Source: Methanosarcinales archaeon
Lineage (GTDB): Archaea > Halobacteriota > Methanosarcinia > Methanosarcinales > Methanogasteraceae
Reading direction: 5' to 3'
Assembly (NCBI GenBank): GCA_030666765.1
Contig: DAOUXE010000003.1
Coordinates: 1-13,645 of the forward strand
Length of the DNA stretch: 13,645 nucleotides
Under the pieces are notes generated by a model. That model ran no database searches, was not told the DNA's origin, and saw only the letters and a program-made list of their open reading frames with translations. Positions 1 to 7,720 of this stretch are shown piece after piece (the first letter of the stretch is position 1; every line of letters starts with the position of its first letter). Position numbers and translations under genes: made by a program.

Positions 1-80
1 GTTTTTTCTCATTTCTCCCGCATTTTGGGTTGATGTCAACGGTCAGTAGCTGCCGAAGGACTTACGCCCAACTGTACTAG

Positions 81-237
81 TGTCATGTCAACTTTCAAGT
101 GTCGGATAAAACCGAGATAACTTTATCCAGACATCGTTGACGGGCGGCACGACATGTTCACTCGTATTTAGCTCTCATCGGTTGATTCTGAAGAATGCAT
201 GTTCTATACCTTGCGCCATTATAGGGTTGACGCGACA
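81..237. mobile_element. MITE-like element with 12-bp terminal inverted repeats
   Basis: A 157-bp segment begins TGTCATGTCAAC (81-92) and ends GTTGACGCGACA (226-237). The reverse complement of the end matches the start at 10 of 12 positions. Both ends abut CTAG (77-80 and 238-241), which could be a 4-bp target duplication or an outward extension of the inverted repeat. Inside is a hairpin, GGATAAA / TTTATCC (104-110 with 122-128). No transposase frame is present, so a non-autonomous element moved by a transposase elsewhere in the genome is the simplest reading. A single copy in this window cannot prove mobility. Confidence 0.4.
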
Positions 238-241
238 CTAG

Positions 242-564
242 CGTAACGAATTCATTTCCCATCATGTAAAGAATTGGTTCCTGCATGATATATAGTATTC
301 TTTAAAATTAGGTAATATGATTAAATCATTAATATAGCGATTTATTATTTGTCAGATGACAATACTAATACCATCATTGAGAATTCAGTATACTCCTACT
401 TCTTCGAAGTACCCTCTGATTTGGAGCGGATAACATTTATATCATTGTGGACCTGGTTCTTGCACTAACCCGAAAGCTCGGGTATGTCCTTGATCCTCCG
501 CACCACCCATACACACCTCGATGGCGCTGGCGGCGGGGTCGCACGCTTGGTAAACCCCTTGCGC
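242..564. other. Intergenic stretch, no gene recognised
   Basis: I see no coding frame with recognisable content. The left part (about 280-350) is very AT-rich and contains the small palindrome ATGAT-taa-ATCAT (316-328). A 6-bp hairpin ACCCGA-aagc-TCGGGT lies at 468-483, downstream of the pelota stop on the minus strand. It has no T-tract, so I do not call it a terminator. The part next to pelota (about 490-560) is GC-rich, but I could not fold it into a tRNA or another known RNA. Confidence 0.5.
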
Positions 565-1731
565 CTACTCGATCTTGAACCTGAGGAGCGCAGCCATTCC
601 GCCAAGCGCATCGAGCCTATTTCCCGGCTCAAACTCGGAGCTTAAGACAACGACTCGTCCTTGCATCTGCTCGACCCGCCGCAGGAGATCGTCGGCATCA
701 ATGCCGGATTTTGCTCCTGACTCTTTTCCAACCCCTTCCTCAGTTCCGCGCCCAGCCCCGGCTCCCATCTCATCTCCCGCCCCTGCCCCGGTAATTGCCC
801 CTTGCACTGCCCCTGATCCTGCCTCTCGGAAGTTCCGTAGCGTCTCATCAACGATCAGCAGCGTCTCGATCGCACCAAGTTCGAGCGCAGCCATAACCTC
901 AACAATCCCGTAAGCGCACTTACCATCTGTGGAGATCTCGCGCATCAGCGCGTCCATCATCTCAGTCTCCCGCCCGATCCTCGATTCCTGTACGATCCTA
1001 TCAACCGCGCCCCGCCGCAGGACCTCGATAAACCCGGGCATTCCTGTCGATACGGTATCCTCAAGTACCGCACGTGCCGCAATATCCGGATTTGTGGAGC
1101 GCAGATACTCCATGAAATCTTCTTTTATAAATCCGGGTCCTGCGATGATAATAGCATGTTCTCCGCCGCCTGCAACAGATTTATTGAGCGCATCTGTCGT
1201 CGACGCAAAGAACTCGTGTGTGAAATCGCCGCCCTGTTTCCCGGATGGCTTGGTAACCTGCGATACTCGATCCACGCCGAACTGGCGGACCCGCCCGATC
1301 TCTGCTTCACCCGACTCGACTGTTATAATCGTCACGCGTGGGCGATCCGAGAGGGCTTTTGCCTCCGCAATCCGTTCGAGCTGATCCGGCTTCCAGTGCT
1401 TTGTGATGCCAACCATCGAACCGATCTCGATGTTGATGGTGTGATACTCACCGGTATCGACGCCGCTCCTGATGACGCCGCGTACACGGAGCCTGTTCGA
1501 GAACCGGTGGAACTCCATCCCGAAAACCTCGATCGTGAGGTGAACCGACTTCTTTTCAGCCGCTTCCGGGCGTATCTTGTCGGTTGCCCCCTCCACCCTC
1601 CGTTTCGTAAACGCTGATACGAGATCGTGATTCTCGATTATGTATTTCAGGTGCCAGAGATCATCAAGCGTCTCAGGAACAAGTTCGATCACGCCCTCGC
1701 GTCTCTTCAGTTTCTGCCGTCTGATCTTCAT
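565..1731 (-). CDS. pelA: mRNA surveillance protein pelota (Dom34), with a Gly/Ala-rich insertion
   Basis: Pelota is the archaeal eRF1 paralogue that, with aEF1A and ABCE1, enters the A site of stalled ribosomes and splits them. The 388 residues show the family order. The N-terminal Sm-like domain (about 1-130) has the typical TLDDLWHLKYIIE and a KIRPEAAEKK segment. The central eRF1_2-like domain (about 131-270) has IIAGPGFIKEDF and no GGQ, as expected for pelota rather than aRF1. The C-terminal domain ends in ALGGMAALLRFKIE. No in-frame ATG, GTG or TTG lies between this ATG and the upstream in-frame stop, so the start is firm. No Shine-Dalgarno sequence is seen close to it. Unusual: residues 303-343 (703-825) form a low-complexity Gly/Ala/Glu-rich insert inside the C-terminal domain, making the protein some 35-40 residues longer than I expect. 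It ends in TAG. Confidence 0.95.
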   Translation of the reverse strand: MKIRRQKLKRREGVIELVPETLDDLWHLKYIIENHDLVSAFTKRRVEGATDKIRPEAAEKKSVHLTIEVFGMEFHRFSNRLRVRGVIRSGVDTGEYHTINIEIGSMVGITKHWKPDQLERIAEAKALSDRPRVTIITVESGEAEIGRVRQFGVDRVSQVTKPSGKQGGDFTHEFFASTTDALNKSVAGGGEHAIIIAGPGFIKEDFMEYLRSTNPDIAARAVLEDTVSTGMPGFIEVLRRGAVDRIVQESRIGRETEMMDALMREISTDGKCAYGIVEVMAALELGAIETLLIVDETLRNFREAGSGAVQGAITGAGAGDEMGAGAGRGTEEGVGKESGAKSGIDADDLLRRVEQMQGRVVVLSSEFEPGNRLDALGGMAALLRFKIE

Positions 1732-2240
1732 CGTTGTTACCGTATTTGCTCTTCTGGTACAACTCTTTTCCTCCGGAACCAGAGACTTGCTCCGAAAGTA
1801 GCAGTACTACCAAGATAACCTCGGGGAATTGTGGGAGATAGACGCTTTTGAATAGGGTTAAGTCACCTGAACTTCCCAGTTTACACCTCTAAGTACGCAA
1901 TATCACAAGAATGCAATTTTATAGTATGTGCTACTCCTTGAAGAGGGAAGCTTTTACAGCAGCTTAAGATGACTCTGGTCTGTGCTGGCAACGTGGGGGA
2001 ATAACTACTGTCGGGCAGATGCCTCGGTATTTCGGACACTGTAGCTCATTTCTTCCGGTTTTTAGACCATGGAACACTTTCTTGCACCAGACTGATGTTC
2101 AGACGACCTCATAATTGGAACATTTGATCCTACCACCATGACCCGAACAGACGTAATTTGACAGGCCCCTCGAAAGACATATCCATCTGGCTTATTATAA
2201 CATAGTATGTCTGATAATACTCCATAGACAGTGGTCACGT
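1732..2240. other. Divergent intergenic region between pelota and the RHH-like gene
   Basis: No intact gene is seen. A TATA-like TATAAAAT on the minus strand (1916-1923) could drive pelota, but only with a leader of about 160-170 nt. On the plus strand TTATTATA (2192-2199) sits about 45 nt before the RHH-like gene. A minus-strand frame at 1964-2128 with one internal stop reads like a degraded zinc ribbon, possibly a transposase relic (see findings). The rest looks like decayed sequence. Confidence 0.4.
2192..2199 (+). promoter_or_regulatory. Candidate TATA box for the 347-residue protein gene
   Basis: TTATTATA lies 41 nt before the ATG at 2241. With the usual archaeal spacing, transcription would start near 2220-2225 and leave a leader of about 20 nt. 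The ribosome-binding signal before the ATG is weak (AGTGGTCACGT). Confidence 0.35.
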
Positions 2241-3284
2241 ATGATAGTAAGAAAAAACATATCTATCGAATCGGATCATCTGAAACAGATCGAACCGCTG
2301 ATCGAGCAGCATGGCGGAAACCTCAGCGCGGCGGTGCGGGATATCATCGAGTTTGCCGATCTAATGATCCAGCATCATGGGTCGCTTGACGAGGCACGAC
2401 GTGCGAATCTGGATGACCAGTACCATTCTCCGCGCGAACTGCTCATCGAAGACGGTTTCTGCGCAATGATCGACTATCCGATGTTCGAATGGTTCTTGAA
2501 ATGCACGAAAGACATACTGGTCGATCCTGAGATGCTGGATGACATCATCGATCCGCTCATCATCAACAGAGTATCCGAGCTGGTTGACCACCTCAACCGT
2601 AAATGGAAGGAATATGGCTGGCAGACCGCTATAATTATAGAATATGATGCTGATATCGCACCGAAGACTGCCATTGTCGTAATTACCGGAAGAAGCGTAT
2701 TTTTAAATGAGGTTTTATCAGGAATGGTCGGGATGTTTCTAGCGAAGCAGAAGCATCTTGGGGTTAGCAGCGTCAACAGGAGGTCGAGGTCGATACGCAT
2801 GGATATGCAACGGAGGGATAGCGCGGATTTGGCATATAATGAACTGTTGCACCATTTCGGGAAGTTACATAGTGTATCATGCGAGATGGAAGCAAAATCG
2901 GACTTCTGGCAGACCATGGCTGATCTGCATATAGACTCAGACTACAACATGGTCACGGTACACCGGCATGAGTTTGAGGATCTGCTTGCCAGCCGGATAC
3001 CTCTGGACACGATCGTCATGGAGCAGGGCATGAAAGATGCCGCCGGAGATGCGCATCCGGATTTCCTGAAACGCCTGAAGCGTCTGTACGAGACGATGCA
3101 CATTGTTGAGCATATCGACATCAGCGCAGGCGATGGTAGGATTGTGGTTGATCATGGCTACCGTGATCCGGATTCGATAAATGTCATAAAGGAGATACTG
3201 ATCAGATTGCTCGCTGCTGGGGGGTGCACGTACCGGGCAGAGGAGATCGGGCGTCTCATCGTGCTGCAACCAGGGGGTGGATAG
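2241..3284 (+). CDS. Uncharacterised protein with N-terminal ribbon-helix-helix-like segment
   Basis: This is a 347-residue soluble protein that I cannot assign to a named function. Residues 1-45 (MIVRKNISIESDHLKQIEPL onward, then NLSAAVRDIIEFAD) have the strand-helix-helix pattern and the G-N-x-S-x-A-V-R-x-I spacing of CopG/Arc-type DNA-binding proteins. The remaining 300 residues form mixed alpha/beta sequence with two roughly similar-sized halves (about 75-200 and 230-345). No catalytic motif, membrane segment or signal peptide is visible. The gene ends in TAG, directly followed by the ATG of a tiny membrane-peptide gene, then by a Nudix-TrmO gene, so the three are probably co-transcribed. 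A DNA-binding or regulatory role is inferred only from the N-terminus. Confidence 0.8.
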   Translation: MIVRKNISIESDHLKQIEPLIEQHGGNLSAAVRDIIEFADLMIQHHGSLDEARRANLDDQYHSPRELLIEDGFCAMIDYPMFEWFLKCTKDILVDPEMLDDIIDPLIINRVSELVDHLNRKWKEYGWQTAIIIEYDADIAPKTAIVVITGRSVFLNEVLSGMVGMFLAKQKHLGVSSVNRRSRSIRMDMQRRDSADLAYNELLHHFGKLHSVSCEMEAKSDFWQTMADLHIDSDYNMVTVHRHEFEDLLASRIPLDTIVMEQGMKDAAGDAHPDFLKRLKRLYETMHIVEHIDISAGDGRIVVDHGYRDPDSINVIKEILIRLLAAGGCTYRAEEIGRLIVLQPGGG

Positions 3285-3371
3285 ATGCTTGCGAAGGAAG
3301 AGAAGGTGGTGGTGATCCTCCTTACAATGGCACTCCTGTCGCTTCTGGTACTGTACCTCTCGATACAATAG
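3285..3371 (+). CDS. 28-residue single-span membrane peptide
   Basis: The ATG directly follows the TAG of the upstream gene and has a good ribosome-binding site inside that gene's end (GGGGGTGG, about 5 nt before). The product has a charged start (MLAKEEK), then one hydrophobic helix of about 20 residues rich in Val, Leu and Ile, ending LYLSIQ and TAG. It would sit in the membrane with a short cytoplasmic tail. Zero spacing, a good ribosome-binding site and a coherent transmembrane pattern support a translated gene. It could also be the stump of a longer protein (a membrane anchor followed by a soluble domain) whose rest has been lost. I do not recognise the peptide itself. Confidence 0.5.
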   Translation: MLAKEEKVVVILLTMALLSLLVLYLSIQ

Positions 3372-3391
3372 GATACTTTGGATGGATTAAA

Positions 3392-4210
3392 ATGATACAA
3401 ACACCAGCGCTCACCGTGGACATCATAATCGAGTACCAGCAGAATATCGTGCTGATCAGGCGGAAGAATTACCCGTTCAAGGGCAACTACGCGCTTCCCG
3501 GAGGATTTGTTGAAGTTGGGGAGACTATGGAAGCTGCTGCAAAGAGGGAGGCAAAGGAAGAGACCGGGCTTGATATTGAGATTAACGAGCTGGTCGGTAT
3601 ATACTCCGATCCCGGGAGGGACCCGCGCGGGCACACGGTCTCGGCATGTTACCTTGCGGCAGGATCGGGCACGCTCGCTGCCGGAACCGATGCAGCCGAT
3701 GCAATGCTGTTTGCGCAGGATCAGATCCCGAAACTGGCGTTCGATCACGACCGGATGATCGCGGATGCATTTGGGAGACTTTCGGTGAGAAAGATCGGGG
3801 TCGTGAGATCATCAGTGGAGGATTTCATCCCCGGTGACAGATGGGGTGATGTGGTGTCCGAGGTCATTTTAGAGGCGCAGTACACGGATGCGCTCGATGG
3901 GCTTGATGAGTTTTCCCATGCCGTGATCGTCTTCTTCCTGCACCGGGTGGCAGGTGTTGTGAAGATGAAAACGCATCCGAAGGCGCGGGCTGACATGCCC
4001 TATATCGGGATATTTGCGCTCTGCACGCCGCGTCGACCAAACCCGATCGGGATAACCGTCGTTGAGATTCTCGAGAGGGACGAAAACCGGCTTGTCGTGA
4101 AGGGGCTTGATGCGATCGATGGGACGCCGGTGCTGGATGTAAAGCCGTACATGCCGCAAGGGGACGCGAGCGTTCCTGCGTGGGTCAACCGGATGCGCGC
4201 GGGTCGATGA
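3392..4210 (+). CDS. trmO: Bifunctional Nudix hydrolase / TrmO-type tRNA m6t6A37 methyltransferase fusion
   Basis: The gene encodes a 272-residue two-domain protein. Residues 1-130 are a Nudix hydrolase with a complete Nudix box: G38, E44, R52-E53, E56-E57, G59, matching GX5EX7REUXEEXGU. KGNYALPGGFVE before it is typical of archaeal ADP-ribose or nucleotide pyrophosphatases. Residues 134-262 match the TrmO/YaeB (UPF0066) family: IGVVRSS, FSHAVIVFFLHR, TPRRPNPIGITVVEIL and LDVKPYMP. TrmO uses S-adenosylmethionine to methylate t6A37 in tRNAs that read ACN codons. I start the gene at the ATG at 3392, because the in-frame extension back to 3224 overlaps two upstream genes in another frame and lacks protein-like content. 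The gap to the membrane-peptide gene is 20 nt, so an operon is likely. Whether both activities are retained is inferred from intact motifs. Confidence 0.88.
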   Translation: MIQTPALTVDIIIEYQQNIVLIRRKNYPFKGNYALPGGFVEVGETMEAAAKREAKEETGLDIEINELVGIYSDPGRDPRGHTVSACYLAAGSGTLAAGTDAADAMLFAQDQIPKLAFDHDRMIADAFGRLSVRKIGVVRSSVEDFIPGDRWGDVVSEVILEAQYTDALDGLDEFSHAVIVFFLHRVAGVVKMKTHPKARADMPYIGIFALCTPRRPNPIGITVVEILERDENRLVVKGLDAIDGTPVLDVKPYMPQGDASVPAWVNRMRAGR

Positions 4211-4828
4211 TGAGTTAAAGGAGTGGGGTGCAGTAATGCGATCCGGTTGGATTCCACACCTGCATGAGTACGAGCTTGAGTTCGATCATCCTTCTGTCAG
4301 TCTTTTCAATCTTCTTGATGATATCCGTCACATCTTTTTTAGAGCATAACTCCGTTTTCAAGAGCATTTTTAGAACCGAAGTTTGAGTGGATTTCGCACA
4401 AAAAATCCTGGTTCTACCGGATTCTGTGGTTCTCGAAAAACTTACTTGTATTGATAGTAATTTTGCCAATCATGTTATAACCTACTAAGTTTATACTATT
4501 GTTCTATGAGTCTCCAGGATACTTATAAACCTGAAGATGAATATTTCGAACCTGTTTGGGAATTATGGCAGGCGCATATTCTGCCGTTAACTATTGGTTG
4601 GGTTTGCTATGAAAGTGGGACACTAACATGATCGTATTTATCTAATTATACTTAATTATATATAACATTTTTGATTATGAACCCCACATACCAGTCCAAT
4701 TCTTTCACGGTGCAAGAAAAACCAGTAGCGAGCAGTTCAATCTACTTGGGAATATACTTTCGCTCCAGTACTAAAATGGAACAAAATGAGACCGATTCAG
4801 TCTGGGGTACACACATCTTTTTATCACC
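4211..4828. other. Gene-poor region with short uncertain frames
   Basis: Nothing here is convincing as a gene. A minus-strand frame (4215-4469) contains a helical, charged stretch (KKDVTDIIKKIEKTDRRMIE) that could be a relic of a coiled-coil protein. It has no ribosome-binding site and a poor-looking N-terminus. Two short plus-strand frames exist: 4506-4631 (41 residues) and 4677-4832 (51 residues, overlapping the TIR relic). Neither is recognisable. A very AT-rich patch at 4632-4676 has several TATA-like words. The area resembles decayed DNA left between two operons. Confidence 0.4.
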
Positions 4829-5001
4829 CTAGTTCTGACCCCAGAAGATGTCTTTGCGGTCCTGGAAGATCAAAAACTCTTCTCCAATCTGCACATGAAC
4901 TTCAGTGTGCCAAGACGCTCACGAAACTCTGTCAAACATCCATACTTATCATCCAAGCGAGCATAACTCATGAGCGCTGTCGGTTTTTGTTTATCAACCA
5001 T
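4829..5001 (-). pseudogene. Decayed TIR-domain protein gene (N-terminal remnant)
   Basis: An ATG at 5001, preceded by a strong ribosome-binding site (GAGAGGGGG) and 24 nt after the valS stop, opens a frame with MSYARLDDKYGCLTEFRERL. This is the start of a TIR domain of the bacterial/archaeal type with the 'SYAR.DD...LTEFRERL' pattern. The frame stops at TGA (4870-4872). The domain continues in another frame as EEFLIFQDRKDIFWGQN and then meets TAG (4829-4831), where related proteins usually have Trp. The gene therefore has at least one frameshift and two stops. The rest of the TIR domain and any partner domain are not recognisable further left. Such TIR domains act as NADases or signalling modules, often in immune systems. 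This copy is probably dead, unless sequencing errors created the lesions. Confidence 0.75.
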
Positions 5002-5025
5002 CCGCAAAACCCCCTCTCAGCCACT

Positions 5026-7680
5026 TCACCGCGTGATCACAACGATCGCACCGCCCGCCTCAAGCACATCCACCGCCCGCCCGCCGAGAACGACCTCGCG
5101 CTCGATCGTGACCGCATCTGCGGGAATCTCGAAGACGTCTGCCTCGATTTCAAGTTTTATCGTTCCGCTTGCTGCCTGCTCCGCAATTACGCCCGGATCG
5201 ATACCTGATAGCGCTCCGATGATCTTTCCGGCATCCTTCCGGAAGATCGGGCCAAGCACCTTCATATCCGGCTTGACTCCGACTGCACGGTGCTCAAAAT
5301 CCGGTGTTCCGGCAATCACACTCACAGGTGTGTTTGCAGCGCCAGAGATAACAGCTCTGCCGTCGACGATTGCGTCACTGGAAGAGCCTGATTCTATATC
5401 TGCATAGATCTCGATGTCGCCCAGTTGAGCATTCAGTGCTATCCCGTGCTCTGATTTGTATCTGCGGATCGCATGAGCGATATCCTTGATCCTCTCGCCT
5501 TCCCGCTCGATATCGGGGTCGATCATGGACCCGTCTGCGAGGGGCCATGTACCTGCATGTACGCTGCCTGACGAGGGGAGGTGTGAGTAGACTTCCTCGG
5601 AAAAGAACGGTATGGTCGGGGCAAGGAGCCGTGTCAGCGTCTCGATTACTGTTCCAAGCGTCTGCCGTGCCGCCTGCTGCTCGGGAGATGGCTCGCCGTA
5701 GAGCCGGTACTTGACAAGTTCGATGTAATGGTCTGCAAGAGTGTCCCATGCAAATGATTTCACCATCTTAAGTGCGATATCGAACTGGTATCTATCCATC
5801 GCATCGGTAACATCCCTAATAAGCGTGTTTAATTTACTCAAGATCCATCGATCGACAATCGTGAGTGAATCCATATCGACCGCCCCATGATCTTTGATAT
5901 GCGGGAGCGCAAACCTGACGATGCTCCACATCTTCTGCTGGAAACGGGATGCTGCAACGACGTCCTTCCACCGGAACATGATATCAGACCCTGTGGATCC
6001 CCCGATCGCTGCCCACTGCCTGAATGCGTCAGCGCCGTACTGCTTGGTAACTTCCTCGGGCGCAATGATGTTATTTAAGGATTTGCTCATCTTATGCCCG
6101 TCTTCCCCGGAGACCATCCCGTTTATCAGGATGCTGTCCCAAGGACGCTTTCCAGTGAGTGCCTGCGTCCGAAGGATCGTGTAAAACGCCCACGTACGGA
6201 TGATGTCGTGTCCCTGCGGTCTAAGTTGCGCGGGCACCAACAGTTCTTTTCCAAAGACCCATCCCGAGACCGCCATCGCTGAAAGCGACGAATCCATCCA
6301 CGTATCGAGCACGTCCGCCTCAGGTATAAACTCATCTGAACCGCACTCGCACGGTTCATGGGGCTTTGATTCGGTCGGATCGAGCGGCAGCCACTCTTCT
6401 TTCGCCACAACCGTCTTCCCGCATCCTTTGCAGTACCATACCGGAATCGGGGTTGCAAAGAGCCGCTGCCGTGATATGCACCAGTCCCATTCCATGCTCT
6501 TTGTCCAGTTCTTAAGGCGTATCTTCATATGCGGGGGCACCCACTCGATCTCGTCAGCGGTGCGCAGGATCGCGTCCTGATCGACCCGGACATACCACTG
6601 TTTCTCTGAGAGTATCTCGATAGGTGTTCCGCACCGCCAGCACGTTCCTACGCTCTGATCAAGAGGTTCTTCTTTGTACAGCAGCCCGGCTGACTCGAGA
6701 TCCGCTATGATTGCGCTCCGGCAGTCGCCAAGACTCATTCCCTCGTACTTGCCTGCAACACGGGTCATCTTTCCGTCGCGGTCGATCGCCATGCGGAGCG
6801 GGAGATTATGCTCGATCCACCACCGGACATCCTGCTTGTCCCCAAAGGTGCAGATCATGACGACACCGGTTCCGAATTCCGGATCGACCTCCGCATCAGC
6901 GATCACAGGGACATCATAACCGAATAGCGGCACGCTGACCGTGCCTCCGATGAATCCCCCGAACCGCTCGTCATCCGGATGCACGGCAACCGCAACGCAC
7001 GCCGGCAGTAACTCGGGTCTGGTGGTCGCAATCCCCATCGCCTGCGCCCGCTCCCCAACCCCAAAGTAAAGATAGTTTAAGCGGGTCTTGCGGTCCTCGT
7101 ACTCGACCTCTGCGAATGCGATCGCTGTTCCGCATCTCGGGCACCAGTTCACAGGACCCTCGCGCTGGTATATCCGCTCGTCCGCATACATCCGCACGAA
7201 CGACTTCTGGGTCATGCTGTAATATCTCGGATCCATCGTCACGTACTCGCAATCCCAATCGATGGAAAAACCGAGACGGTTCATAGTATCCTTCATTTTC
7301 GATATGTTTTTCGAGGTTAACTCCCTGCAAAGGTCTCGAAACTCGGATCTGGGTATCTGATGCCTGGTGATCCCGTGTGTCTCCTCCACCTTGACCTCGG
7401 TCGGTAAGCCATGACAGTCCCATCCTTGGGGGAACATCACATTATAGCCACGCATTCTCTTATATCTTGCCACAAAATCAATGTAACACCAGTTTAGTGA
7501 ATTTCCGATGTGAAGATTGCCTGTGGGGTATGGAGGTGGAGTATCGATTATGTACTGCGGTTTCTCTGATTCCCAGTTGAACCGGTATATATTGTCATAA
7601 GTCTTCGACCGCCATTTCTCTTCCACTGCCTGGTGGTCATATTCCTTTGGAAGTGTGTCCTGCATAGTCCTCTTCTGCAT
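5026..7680 (-). CDS. valS: Valyl-tRNA synthetase
   Basis: A class I aminoacyl-tRNA synthetase that charges tRNA-Val in the cytoplasm. The 884 residues fit archaeal ValRS. The Rossmann-fold HIGH-type motif appears as PTGNLHIGNSLNW (about 53-65) and the KMSKS motif as GHKMSKSLNNI. The CP1 editing domain between them includes ATTRPELLPACVAVAVHPDD. Zinc-type Cys pairs are visible (CPRCGTAIAF, CWRCGTPIEI, CKGCGK with CECGSDEF). The WDWCISRQR and GSDIMFRW segments are typical of ValRS. The start is uncertain by five residues: a second ATG at 7665 follows AGAGG closely and would suit the promoter spacing better. It ends in TGA. A TIR relic follows within 25 nt and a nuclease gene lies 40 nt upstream. 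Confidence 0.96.
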   Translation of the reverse strand: MQKRTMQDTLPKEYDHQAVEEKWRSKTYDNIYRFNWESEKPQYIIDTPPPYPTGNLHIGNSLNWCYIDFVARYKRMRGYNVMFPQGWDCHGLPTEVKVEETHGITRHQIPRSEFRDLCRELTSKNISKMKDTMNRLGFSIDWDCEYVTMDPRYYSMTQKSFVRMYADERIYQREGPVNWCPRCGTAIAFAEVEYEDRKTRLNYLYFGVGERAQAMGIATTRPELLPACVAVAVHPDDERFGGFIGGTVSVPLFGYDVPVIADAEVDPEFGTGVVMICTFGDKQDVRWWIEHNLPLRMAIDRDGKMTRVAGKYEGMSLGDCRSAIIADLESAGLLYKEEPLDQSVGTCWRCGTPIEILSEKQWYVRVDQDAILRTADEIEWVPPHMKIRLKNWTKSMEWDWCISRQRLFATPIPVWYCKGCGKTVVAKEEWLPLDPTESKPHEPCECGSDEFIPEADVLDTWMDSSLSAMAVSGWVFGKELLVPAQLRPQGHDIIRTWAFYTILRTQALTGKRPWDSILINGMVSGEDGHKMSKSLNNIIAPEEVTKQYGADAFRQWAAIGGSTGSDIMFRWKDVVAASRFQQKMWSIVRFALPHIKDHGAVDMDSLTIVDRWILSKLNTLIRDVTDAMDRYQFDIALKMVKSFAWDTLADHYIELVKYRLYGEPSPEQQAARQTLGTVIETLTRLLAPTIPFFSEEVYSHLPSSGSVHAGTWPLADGSMIDPDIEREGERIKDIAHAIRRYKSEHGIALNAQLGDIEIYADIESGSSSDAIVDGRAVISGAANTPVSVIAGTPDFEHRAVGVKPDMKVLGPIFRKDAGKIIGALSGIDPGVIAEQAASGTIKLEIEADVFEIPADAVTIEREVVLGGRAVDVLEAGGAIVVITR

Positions 7681-7695
7681 TTTTAAAACGATGAT

Positions 7696-7703
7696 TGATA
7701 AAA
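7696..7703 (-). promoter_or_regulatory. Candidate TATA box of valS
   Basis: TTTTATCA on the minus strand is centred about 20 nt before the first ATG and 35 nt before the second ATG of valS. The spacing would give a transcript starting near 7674, which favours the second ATG. It would let the essential synthetase be expressed independently of the nuclease gene upstream. Confidence 0.3.
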
Positions 7704-7720
7704 CTTTCTCGATGTCACCA

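Noticed and set aside
490..564. GC-rich stretch after pelota as a structured RNA or tRNA
   Set aside because: No cloverleaf, T-arm consensus or conserved RNA core could be found on either strand.
3282..3371. Pyrrolysine recoding of TAG codons (TAG ends the RHH-like gene and the 28-residue peptide gene, and also the pelota gene)
   Set aside because: TAG ends three of eight apparently intact genes at points where the products already look complete, and reading through adds only unrelated residues. In the DUF302 gene the TAG is accompanied by frameshifts. Ordinary stop use explains all cases.
3224..3391. N-terminal extension of the Nudix-TrmO protein to 328 residues
   Set aside because: The added 56 residues overlap the end of the upstream gene and the whole membrane-peptide gene in another frame and look like out-of-frame translation. 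The Nudix fold begins at the ATG at 3392.
4506..4631. Plus-strand 41-residue frame starting MSLQDTYKPE
   Set aside because: A TATA-like TTTATACTA lies only about 10 nt before its ATG, too close for archaeal spacing, and the peptide is unrecognisable. It could be a relic, but I cannot support it as a gene.
4677..4832. Plus-strand 51-residue frame starting MNPTYQSNSF
   Set aside because: It has no ribosome-binding site and no recognisable domain, and its end overlaps the TIR remnant on the opposite strand. Chance frame is more likely.
5026..7680. Long plus-strand frames opposite valS, fsr and the cytochrome gene
   Set aside because: They are compositional shadows of the minus-strand genes; their products are rich in Ser, Arg and Pro, have no domains, and the real genes show full family motifs.
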